Positions 1 to 5,210 of a stretch of 5,210 bases of DNA are shown in pieces. Positions within the stretch are counted from its first letter, which is position 1; every line of letters begins with the position of its first letter. The stretch comes from DASWHK01 sp036398215 (GTDB lineage Bacteria; Acidobacteriota; UBA890). The stretch is taken from the NCBI GenBank assembly GCA_036398215.1, contig DASWHK010000184.1:1-5210 (forward strand), in the 5' to 3' direction. The notes beneath the pieces are model-generated. The model was given only the letters and a program-made list of their open reading frames with translations. It had not been told where the DNA came from and did not search any database. The translations under genes and the position numbers were made by a program.

Positions 1-1
1 C

Positions 2-922
2 GACCGCGACTTCTACTACGGCGATCCCTACTTCCCGCCGGAGGAGCCGATCGACGGCCTGCTGTCGAAGGAGTACGCCCGCCAGCGCGCCGCAACGATC
101 GACTGGGAGCGCAACGATCCCGACGTCAAGCCCGGCGATCCATACCCCTTCCAGGGCGGCACGAACCCATTCCTGCACCTGCTGCAGCGCTGGAGCACCA
201 GCGGGGAGGAGGAGGCGGGGTCGATCGCCGACCGCGGCATCAACGCCCTGACCCCGGCGCTGGCGATCCAGGCCGGCGCGATCCCCCGCGACGGCACGAA
301 CGACTGGGGCACCACGGGCGCCTTCGGCGACGACTTCTTCCGCGGCACCACCTCGGTGGAGGCCGCCGACGAGGAGGGCTGGATCGTGTCGATCACGCCC
401 TCCGGCGCCTGGCTTCCGGCGGTGATCGCCGGCGAGACCGGCATCGGCCTGAGCCAGCGCATGCAGCAGTTCGTGGTCCACGAGGCCGAGAATCCGTACA
501 ACGTCGTGGAGCCCGGCAAGCGGCCGCGCGTCACGCTGACGCCCACTTTGGCCCTCAAGGACGGCAACCCCTACCTGTCGTTCGCCGTGCAGGGCGGCGA
601 CAGCCAGGACCAGAACCTGCTGCAGTTCTTCCTCAACGTCGTCGAGTGGGACATGAACGTCCAGCAGGCCGTCGAGGCCGCCAACATCAACAGCTCCCAG
701 ATGAAGGGCTCGTTTGGCGACCACGATTCCTCGCCCGGCGAGCTGTTGATGCAGGAGGCAACGCCCCCGTGGGTGCGCAACGCGCTGGAAGGCATGGGCT
801 ACCGGCTGCGCTTCAGCGAGCGCACCTCGGGGCCGATCAACGCGATCTTCTTCGACGTGGCCCACGGCACCATGTGGGGCGGCTCGAGCAACCACGGCGA
901 CGACTACGGGATTGCCTGGTAG
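2..922 (+). CDS. Gamma-glutamyltransferase family protein, C-terminal part (5' end outside window)
   Basis: The frame is open from base 2 to the TAG at 920-922, giving 306 residues that cover the end of the large subunit and the whole small subunit of an Ntn-hydrolase of the gamma-glutamyltranspeptidase family. These enzymes cleave themselves before a Thr, which becomes the nucleophile that moves or hydrolyses gamma-glutamyl groups, for example from glutathione, usually in the periplasm or outside the cell. The fragment shows a GTTS stretch with the likely processing and nucleophile Thr encoded at 347-349. It is followed by VSITPSGAW (about 386-412), the TPTLALKDG segment and QGGDSQDQ (590-613), the glycine loop near the active site. 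TPSG(A/G)W and GGDxQxQ point to the divergent bacterial branch rather than the E. coli Ggt type, so true glutathione activity is uncertain. The signal peptide and N-terminal half cannot be judged. The neighbouring hydrolase gene converges on it. Confidence 0.85.
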   Translation, partial: DRDFYYGDPYFPPEEPIDGLLSKEYARQRAATIDWERNDPDVKPGDPYPFQGGTNPFLHLLQRWSTSGEEEAGSIADRGINALTPALAIQAGAIPRDGTNDWGTTGAFGDDFFRGTTSVEAADEEGWIVSITPSGAWLPAVIAGETGIGLSQRMQQFVVHEAENPYNVVEPGKRPRVTLTPTLALKDGNPYLSFAVQGGDSQDQNLLQFFLNVVEWDMNVQQAVEAANINSSQMKGSFGDHDSSPGELLMQEATPPWVRNALEGMGYRLRFSERTSGPINAIFFDVAHGTMWGGSSNHGDDYGIAW

Positions 923-1006
923 CCGTCGGCGGTCGCAACGGGGGGCGCGCTTCGCGGCCGGCGAGCTCGTCCCGACGGATCGCTCCGCGAGAGAAGACCC
1001 TGTCGC

Positions 1007-1930
1007 TCAGCGGCCGGCGAGGAATTCCCTCACCGCGTCGATGAACGCCTGCGGCTGCTCGATGAAGGGGAAGTGGCCGGCGGCGGGGATGGTGACCATG
1101 CGGGAATCCGGTAGCCGCTGGCCGATCGCCGCGCCGCCGATCGGACCGCCGGGCTCCGCCGAGCCGTAGATGATCAGCGTCGGCACTGCGAGGTCCTCGA
1201 GCTCGTCGTGGAAGTCGAAGCTCTCCAGGTCGACGCCCATGGCGCCGAGCTGGGCGCTGCGGTCCTGGTAGTCGCCCGGGACATAGATCTGCAGCTCGCT
1301 CAGCCTCGACGGGTCGTGGAACTGCGGCCGCACCGACAGGCGCAGCATCCGCTCGATCGCCTCCGGCTCGCCGTCGGCGAACGCCTCGGAGCTGCCGACC
1401 GCATCGCGCTCCTGCCGGTCTCGCTCGCTGACCCGCTCGGCGACGACTCCCTCCTCGCGGAGCCAGAGGTCCGAGCTCGCCGCCATCGGGCTGACCAGGA
1501 TCAGCGACCGCAGGTTCTGCGGGTAGCGGAGCCCGTAGCGCATCGCCAGGAGGCCACCCCAGGAGTGCCCCAGCAGATGGATCGGCCCGAGGTCGAGGGC
1601 CACGCGGAGCGCCTCGATGTCGTCGACGAAGGTGGCGATCCGCACGCTGGCGGGATCCACCGTCGGCGCCGAGCGGCCGCTGAGCCGCTGGTCGAAAAAG
1701 ACGAGCTCGAACGAGTCGGAGAGCGGCGCCAGATATGGCTGCAGATAGCCGTGCTCGAGCATCGGGCCGCCGTGGACGACGACGATCGGCTCGCCGTTAC
1801 CCGAGCGGGTCACGTAGAGCTCGGTGCCGTTGACGGGGACGAGCCCGTCCTGGTGGATGCCGCGCGCGACGCCAGCGTCCGCGCCCGAAACGATCAGGCC
1901 CAACAACAGCGCAGGCAAGAAGGATCGCAT
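1007..1930 (-). CDS. Exported alpha/beta hydrolase, proline iminopeptidase-like (peptidase S33 family)
   Basis: This is a complete 307-residue protein. An N-terminal signal peptide (hydrophobic core FLPALLLGLIVSG, likely cleavage after ADA at residue 19, no lipobox) predicts export. The mature part is a classic alpha/beta hydrolase: the oxyanion-hole motif HGGP at 53-56, DQRLSGRS at 80-87, the nucleophile elbow GHSWGG with Ser123, and the catalytic His286 in AGHFPF. HGGP plus DQRxSGRS is the signature of proline iminopeptidases and their relatives, which remove N-terminal residues from short peptides, but many relatives act on esters or lactones, so the substrate is open. The expected acid position after strand 7 (YGSAE) carries Glu259 instead of Asp, and the usual Gly in DQRG is Leu82. 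The ATG at 1930 is supported by AAGGA nine bases upstream and by the signal peptide beginning there. The gene is divergent from the cysteine operon and convergent with the transferase gene. Confidence 0.88.
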   Translation of the reverse strand: MRSFLPALLLGLIVSGADAGVARGIHQDGLVPVNGTELYVTRSGNGEPIVVVHGGPMLEHGYLQPYLAPLSDSFELVFFDQRLSGRSAPTVDPASVRIATFVDDIEALRVALDLGPIHLLGHSWGGLLAMRYGLRYPQNLRSLILVSPMAASSDLWLREEGVVAERVSERDRQERDAVGSSEAFADGEPEAIERMLRLSVRPQFHDPSRLSELQIYVPGDYQDRSAQLGAMGVDLESFDFHDELEDLAVPTLIIYGSAEPGGPIGGAAIGQRLPDSRMVTIPAAGHFPFIEQPQAFIDAVREFLAGR

Positions 1931-1939
1931 GGGGTGGAG

Positions 1940-1945
1940 TCCTTC
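1940..1945 (-). promoter_or_regulatory. Ribosome binding site of the alpha/beta hydrolase
   Basis: On the minus strand GAAGGA lies nine bases before the ATG at 1928-1930. It is a good Shine-Dalgarno match and supports that start over any downstream alternative, which would remove the signal peptide. Confidence 0.6.
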
Positions 1946-2136
1946 GTTGGCGGTGTTCCGGTCCGTATGGATGGGCCAAGAGCATGACCTCCGGATCGAC
2001 CATCGTCAACGGTCCCGTCGGTCCTTTCCACCTCGGCATTCGGCGGTAATCGGGAGCTTCTGACCTCGAAGAGCCGCGGCCCAGGCGGCGAATGTGGGTT
2101 CGACCACGCCCAGGCCCGGCGCTGCTCCCGACCCAT

Positions 2137-2165
2137 TTGCTTCGCTCGCCGGCAGCCGCTACGAT
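2137..2165 (+). promoter_or_regulatory. Probable sigma-70-type promoter of the JAMM-carrier-cysteine synthase operon
   Basis: A -35-like TTGCTT (2137-2142) and a -10-like TACGAT (2160-2165) are separated by exactly 17 bases. TACGAT keeps four of six consensus positions, including the most conserved A2 and T6, and TTGCTT keeps the TTG. The predicted start of transcription is about 2171-2173, leaving a leader of roughly 52 bases before the ATG at 2225. The spot lies in the only longer gap on this strand before the operon, and an inverted repeat begins at the predicted start point. This is a reading by eye without a scoring model. Confidence 0.55.
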
Positions 2166-2170
2166 TGGGA

Positions 2171-2195
2171 AATCCTGACTTAATAATTCAGGATT
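2171..2195 (+). promoter_or_regulatory. Perfect inverted repeat over the predicted +1 site: likely operator
   Basis: The arms AATCCTGA (2171-2178) and TCAGGATT (2188-2195) are exact reverse complements, separated by the AT-rich spacer CTTAATAAT, 25 bases in all. In such a GC-rich region an AT-rich perfect 8+8 palindrome is unlikely to be chance. It starts about six bases after the proposed -10 element, where a bound repressor would block transcription. Its length, AT-rich centre and the half-site core TGACT resemble the published type 1 IscR box (GACT-AT-rich-AGTC within 25 bases), so an Rrf2-family regulator sensing cysteine or Fe-S status (IscR- or CymR-like) is a reasonable guess, but no regulator gene is in the window. 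Alternatively the repeat could fold as a 5' hairpin in the mRNA. It has no U-tract, so it is not an intrinsic terminator. Confidence 0.6.
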
Positions 2196-2214
2196 GATGC
2201 CAGCCCTCGATCCC

Positions 2215-2220
2215 GGAAAG
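2215..2220 (+). promoter_or_regulatory. Ribosome binding site of the JAMM protease gene
   Basis: GGAAAG ends four bases before the ATG at 2225. It is a moderate Shine-Dalgarno match with slightly short spacing, but it is the only purine-rich stretch near this start. Confidence 0.4.
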
Positions 2221-2224
2221 CACG

Positions 2225-2725
2225 ATGCCTGAGAGTCCCGACCCCCGACCGGTCCCCCGTCTGCTCCTGTGTCCGGCCATCGGCGAGTGGCTCGCCGACG
2301 CGGCCCGAAGTGGCTATCCGCGTGAGGTCTGCGGGCTGCTGGTCGGCAGCCGATCCGGCGCCGCGACGCGGGTCGAGCGCGCCGAGGCGGCAACCAACCT
2401 CGAGGAGGAGCGGGCCGCGGACCGTTATCGTCTCGACCCCAGGGCCTTCCTGGCGATCGACCGGGCGGCGCGCCGCGACGGCCTCGACGTGGTCGGCGTC
2501 TGGCACACGCATCCGGACCATCCGGCCGAGCCCTCGAGCACCGACCTTCAGGCCGCCTGGCCCGATTACACGTACCTGATCATATCGGTGGCGGGGGACG
2601 AGACCGTTCACCTGCGGGCCTGGGAGCTGGTCGACGGTCGCTTCGTGGAGCGGCCCATCGTGAGCCAGCACGCCGCCGACCGCGCCGCCGCCGGCCGCAA
2701 CGAGTCCGCGAACACACACCCATGA
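2225..2725 (+). CDS. mec: JAMM/MPN+ metalloprotease (M67 family), Mec-like
   Basis: This 166-residue protein is a single-domain zinc protease of the JAMM (JAB1/MPN/Mov34) type. All signature residues are present: Glu34 in PREVCGLLVG, then HTH (His94, His96), seven residues, and S-S-T-D with Ser104 and Asp107, a perfect HxHx7Sx2D motif. The length is typical of stand-alone bacterial forms. In Mycobacterium tuberculosis the homologous enzyme Mec releases cysteine from the sulfur carrier CysO after cysteine has been built on its C-terminal glycine, acting in the cytoplasm. There is no signal peptide here. The gene is first in the operon, and its TGA stop overlaps an ATG (ATGA at 2722-2725) of the carrier-E1 gene, so expression is coupled. 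Because the carrier here is fused to its E1, the protease may also cut after the internal diglycine. The symbol is assigned by context and motif, not by measured similarity. Confidence 0.9.
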   Translation: MPESPDPRPVPRLLLCPAIGEWLADAARSGYPREVCGLLVGSRSGAATRVERAEAATNLEEERAADRYRLDPRAFLAIDRAARRDGLDVVGVWHTHPDHPAEPSSTDLQAAWPDYTYLIISVAGDETVHLRAWELVDGRFVERPIVSQHAADRAAAGRNESANTHP

Positions 2726-2726
2726 T

Positions 2727-2732
2727 AGAGAG
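2727..2732 (+). promoter_or_regulatory. Ribosome binding site favouring the ATG at 2740
   Basis: AGAGAG lies seven bases before the ATG at 2740-2742. The earlier ATG at 2722 is preceded by the CA-rich stretch AACACACACCC, without any Shine-Dalgarno match. The protein from 2740 begins MSDVTIRIPTPLR, the length expected for a CysO-type beta-grasp start. Confidence 0.5.
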
Positions 2733-2739
2733 CATTGCC

Positions 2740-4185
2740 ATGAGCGACGTGACGATTCGAATCCCGACCCCGCTGCGCGCGTTCACCGGCGGCGCCGACG
2801 AGGTGCATGTCCAGGCCGGTACTGTGAAGGAGGCCCTGGATAAGCTCGGTGAGAGCCACGACGGCATCCTGCAACAGGTGACCGACGGCGACGGCAACCT
2901 GCGCCGCTTCGTGAACGTCTTTGTCCACGACCGCAACATCACCGCCCTCGACGGGCTGAACACGCCCGTCCCCGAGGGCGCGATCATCTCGATCATTCCG
3001 GCCGTCGCCGGAGGGGCGAGCTTCAAGCAGCAACGGCTCGCCGCGTTGCGCCGCGAGGTCCCCGAGGTCACGCCGCAAGAAGCGTACGAGCTCCAGCAGC
3101 AGGGGGCCGTCCTCGTCGACGTCCGCGAGCCCGACGAGGTGGCGCTCGGCCGCGCCCGCGGCGCCGAGCCGATCGTGCGCGGCTACCTCGAGCTGCGCAT
3201 CGAGGAGCGGGTCCTGGATCCGTCCACCCCGGTGCTGGTGATGTGCGCCGGCGGCAGCCGCTCGCTGTTCGCCGCCGAGGACCTACGCCAGCTCGGCTAT
3301 CGCGACGTCCGCTCGGTGGCCGGCGGCTTCGACCTCTGGAAGCAGGAGGGCCTGCCGGTCGAGGTGCCGCGGGTACTGAACGGCGAGGAGCGCGAGCGCT
3401 ACGGCCGCCACCTGACGATCCCCGAGGTCGGCGAGAAGGGCCAGGTCCGTCTGCTGGAGAGCAAGGTCCTGCTGGTCGGGGCCGGCGGCCTCGGATCGCC
3501 GGCGGCGCTCTACCTCGCCGCCGCCGGAATCGGGACGATCGGCATCGTCGACGACGACGTCGTCGATCGCTCCAACCTGCAGCGACAGATCCTGCACGCC
3601 GACGACCGCGTCGGCGAGCTGAAGGTCGAGTCGGCCCAAAGGACGCTCGCGGCGCTCAACCCCGCCGTCGAGGTCGAGGCGTTCCGCGAGCGCCTCGACA
3701 GCGGCAACGTCGAGCGGATCTTCGCCGGCTACGACGTGGTCGTCGACGGCACCGACAACTTCCCGGCCCGTTACCTGGTTAACGACGCCTGCGTGAAGCT
3801 CGGCATCCCCAACGTTCACGGCTCGGTGTTCCGCTTCGAGGGCCAGGTGTCGGTGTTCTGGCCCGGCCGCGCCGAAAACCCCGGCCCCTGCTATCGGTGC
3901 CTGTATCCGGAGCCGCCGCCGGCCGAGCTGGCGCCATCCTGCGCCGACGCCGGCGTCCTGGGCGTGTTGCCGGGCGTCATCGGCCTGCTGCAGTCGGTGG
4001 AGACGATCAAGGTGCTGCTCGAGATCGGCGACCCGCTGGTCGGGCGCCTGCTCACCTACGACGCGCTGCCCGCCCGCTTCACCGAGCTCAAGCTGGAGCG
4101 CGACCCGGCCTGCGCCTACTGCGGCGAGGGCGCCGACTTCCCCGGCTACGTCGACTATGAGCGCTTCTGCAACGTCGCCGCCTGA
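2740..4185 (+). CDS. Fused CysO/MoaD-like sulfur carrier, rhodanese and MoeB/ThiF-like E1 enzyme
   Basis: The product is 481 residues from this start (487 from the ATGA-overlapping ATG at 2722) and has three domains. Residues 1-92 form a ubiquitin-like beta-grasp carrier ending in IIPAVAGG, matching the end of mycobacterial CysO as I recall it. Residues about 110-209 are a rhodanese domain with VDVREPDE and the persulfide loop CAGGSRS (Cys169). Residues about 212-481 are a MoeB/ThiF E1: RYGRH, the ATP loop GAGGLG (247-252), SNLQRQ, KVESA, DGTDN with the catalytic Asp339, zinc pairs CYRC and CAYC (Cys384/387 and 458/461), and Cys401 in PSCADAG. Known roles: E1 adenylates the carrier's terminal Gly and rhodanese provides sulfur for the thiocarboxylate. 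In mycobacterial MoeZ the rhodanese is C-terminal and CysO is separate; here the order differs and the diglycine is internal, followed by ASFKQQ. It could also serve molybdopterin or thiamine sulfur transfer. Confidence 0.9.
   Translation: MSDVTIRIPTPLRAFTGGADEVHVQAGTVKEALDKLGESHDGILQQVTDGDGNLRRFVNVFVHDRNITALDGLNTPVPEGAIISIIPAVAGGASFKQQRLAALRREVPEVTPQEAYELQQQGAVLVDVREPDEVALGRARGAEPIVRGYLELRIEERVLDPSTPVLVMCAGGSRSLFAAEDLRQLGYRDVRSVAGGFDLWKQEGLPVEVPRVLNGEERERYGRHLTIPEVGEKGQVRLLESKVLLVGAGGLGSPAALYLAAAGIGTIGIVDDDVVDRSNLQRQILHADDRVGELKVESAQRTLAALNPAVEVEAFRERLDSGNVERIFAGYDVVVDGTDNFPARYLVNDACVKLGIPNVHGSVFRFEGQVSVFWPGRAENPGPCYRCLYPEPPPAELAPSCADAGVLGVLPGVIGLLQSVETIKVLLEIGDPLVGRLLTYDALPARFTELKLERDPACAYCGEGADFPGYVDYERFCNVAA
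3010..3015 (+). other. Internal diglycine codons: carrier/rhodanese junction and predicted processing point
   Basis: GGA-GGG encodes Gly91-Gly92 of the fusion protein (counted from the ATG at 2740), the residues that must become the free C-terminus of the sulfur carrier. The reading frame runs straight on (GCG AGC TTC) without stop or start. Cleavage between Gly92 and Ala93 would release a 92-residue carrier, the size of stand-alone CysO. That cleavage occurs is inference. Confidence 0.6.
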
Positions 4186-5209
4186 GGGCTGCGCCGCCTT
4201 GCGTTCAGAGCGCGTATCCCGGTCGCAGGCCCCGCGGGCGGCATCGCGGGCGGGCGGCGCATCCAGCGAGCGGAACGCCGCAGGCACAGGTTCTCCGGCG
4301 GCCGATGGCGTGGTGGCGGCGGTCGGCTCGACGCCGTTGATCGAGCTCGGCGGCCCGGGCCTGGAGGCCCCCTCGAGGGTTCGTGTCTTCGCCAAGCTCG
4401 AGGCCATCAACCCCGGGGCCTCGATCAAGGACCGGCCGGTGTCGCGGATCATTACCCAGGCGCTCGCCGGCGGCGAGCTCGACGGGCGCCGGCTGTTGGA
4501 CTCGTCGTCGGGCAACGCCGGGATCGCCTACGCGATGTTCGGCGCCCTGCTCGGCGTCGGCGTCACGCTGGTGATCCCGGGCAACGCCAGCCGCGAGCGG
4601 CTCGCCCGCATCCGCGCCCACGGCGCCGAGGTCATCCTCACCGACCCGGTCGAGGGATACGACTTCGCGGTGCACGAAGCCGAGCGCATCGCGCGCCAGC
4701 AGCCCGAGCGCTACTGGTACGCCAACCAGTACGCCAATCCCGACAACTGGCGCGCCCACTACGAGACCACCGGCGTCGAGATCCTCGAGCAGTGCGCCGA
4801 GATCGCCGGGGAAGCGCCGGCATGCTTCGTGGCCGGCGTCGGCACCGGCGGCACGATCACCGGCGTCGGCCGCCGGCTCCGCGAGGCCCATCCCGACGTG
4901 CATATCGCCTGCATCGTCCCCGATCGCTTCCCCGGCATCGAGGGGCTCAAGCCGCTGGGCGCCCCGGACGACCTGCTGCCGCCGATCCTCGACGAGTCGC
5001 TGATCGACGAGCGCATCGAGGTGACCTCGGAGGAAGCTCTCGATATCGCGTTGCTGCTCGCCCGCCGCGGCCTGTTCGTCGGCCCCTCCTCGGGCGCCTA
5101 CGTCCACGCTGCCCTGCAGATCGCCCGTCGCGGTGACCTGCCGACGGTCGTCACGATGCTCAACGACGCCGGCGAGCGCTACGCGTCGACCGGGCTGTGG
5201 GGGAGCTGA
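4157..5209 (+). CDS. cysM: PLP-dependent cysteine synthase, CysM type
   Basis: This 350-residue fold-type II PLP enzyme makes cysteine by replacing the leaving group of an activated serine with sulfur. Visible motifs: VGSTPL (56-61), NPGASIKDRP with the Schiff-base Lys91, the substrate loop SSSGNAG (116-122), the phosphate-cradle GTGGT (229-233), IEGLKPLG (261-268) and PSSGA (310-314) near the pyridine nitrogen. In M. tuberculosis the gene next to mec and cysO encodes CysM, which uses O-phosphoserine and thiocarboxylated CysO. That role is inferred here from the operon; O-acetylserine with sulfide remains possible. The protein lacks the longer C-terminal tail of mycobacterial CysM, ending at GLWGS. 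The ATG at 4157 lies inside the preceding gene (29-base overlap) and has no clear Shine-Dalgarno. The first 51 residues are Ala/Arg/Ser-rich, match nothing in the family and show weaker G/C bias at third positions, so the real start could be TTG 4199 or GTG 4310. Confidence 0.88.
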   Translation: MSASATSPPEGCAALRSERVSRSQAPRAASRAGGASSERNAAGTGSPAADGVVAAVGSTPLIELGGPGLEAPSRVRVFAKLEAINPGASIKDRPVSRIITQALAGGELDGRRLLDSSSGNAGIAYAMFGALLGVGVTLVIPGNASRERLARIRAHGAEVILTDPVEGYDFAVHEAERIARQQPERYWYANQYANPDNWRAHYETTGVEILEQCAEIAGEAPACFVAGVGTGGTITGVGRRLREAHPDVHIACIVPDRFPGIEGLKPLGAPDDLLPPILDESLIDERIEVTSEEALDIALLLARRGLFVGPSSGAYVHAALQIARRGDLPTVVTMLNDAGERYASTGLWGS

Positions 5210-5210
5210 C

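Noticed and set aside
923..1006. Terminator between the convergent transferase and hydrolase genes
   Set aside because: Only 4-bp stems (for example CGGA-TCGC-TCCG at 976-987 and CGCG-CTT-CGCG at 946-956) are visible, with no T-tract on either side.
954..1021. 12-base direct repeat GCGGCCGGCGAG at 954-965 and 1010-1021
   Set aside because: It is short and very GC-rich, and the second copy is within the coding end of the hydrolase. Chance is sufficient, and no mobile-element features flank it.
1208..1987. A 259-codon plus-strand frame over the alpha/beta hydrolase gene
   Set aside because: It is opposite a gene with signal peptide, nucleophile elbow and catalytic His, and its own product is Arg/Ala/Asp/Val-rich without recognisable motifs.
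1981..2009. Minus-strand promoter for the hydrolase: TTGACG (complement of 2004-2009) with CATGCT 17 bases downstream
   Set aside because: The -35 is good, but the -10 has only three of six consensus bases, too weak to report as a feature.
2171..2195. Palindrome as an intrinsic terminator or attenuator
   Set aside because: It is AT-rich, lacks a following T-tract, and sits at the start of the predicted transcript rather than after a gene.
1797..2393. Possible minus-strand genes filling the divergent intergenic region
   Set aside because: The candidate products (Pro/Arg/Gly-rich) show no motifs, overlap either the hydrolase start or the JAMM gene, and cross the promoter and palindrome.
3283..4515. 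A long open frame (about 410 codons) on the minus strand opposite the E1 and cysteine synthase genes, and a similar one of about 300 codons at 4205-5107
   Set aside because: Both are rich in Asp, Ala, Arg, Gly and Val with no domain motif, and lie fully opposite genes with clear catalytic motifs. Such frames are typical mirror artefacts of GC-rich coding DNA.

Overview
This window comes from a GC-rich bacterium; third codon positions are mostly G or C and overlaps between genes are short. The phylum cannot be fixed from the sequence. The gene content (a fused sulfur-carrier/E1 protein beside a JAMM protease and a cysteine synthase, and a secreted alpha/beta hydrolase) would fit Acidobacteriota, Gemmatimonadota, Myxococcota or Actinomycetota. 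It reads as a chromosomal metabolic locus. I see no mobile element, CRISPR array, tRNA or rRNA.

Layout. Positions 2-922 (+) hold the 3' part of a gamma-glutamyltransferase-family gene whose start lies outside the window. After an 84-base convergent gap with no convincing terminator, 1007-1930 (-) encodes an exported S33-type alpha/beta hydrolase. The 294 bases from 1931 to 2224 form a divergent intergenic region. It contains no convincing gene, but it has a good sigma-70-type promoter (TTGCTT-17-TACGAT) directly followed by a perfect 8-bp inverted repeat that straddles the predicted transcription start.

That promoter faces a tightly packed three-gene operon on the + strand: a JAMM metalloprotease (2225-2725), a three-domain CysO/MoaD-like + rhodanese + MoeB/ThiF-like fusion (2740-4185), and a PLP-dependent cysteine synthase of the CysM type (4157-5209, complete; its stop codon ends one base before the window does).

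How the genes work together. Gene order and domains match the sulfur-carrier route to cysteine known from Mycobacterium tuberculosis (Mec-CysO-CysM, with the E1 MoeZ). The E1 domain adenylates the C-terminal glycine of the carrier, the rhodanese domain supplies persulfide sulfur to make a thiocarboxylate, CysM transfers that sulfur to an activated serine to give carrier-Cys, and the JAMM protease releases cysteine. The striking difference here is that the carrier, rhodanese and E1 are one polypeptide. The carrier's diglycine tail is therefore internal and cannot be activated unless it is first cut free. The adjacent JAMM protease is the obvious candidate for that cut, which would give it a second, ubiquitin-precursor-like processing role. 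That is inference. The upstream glutamyltransferase and hydrolase are oriented separately and are probably not part of the system.
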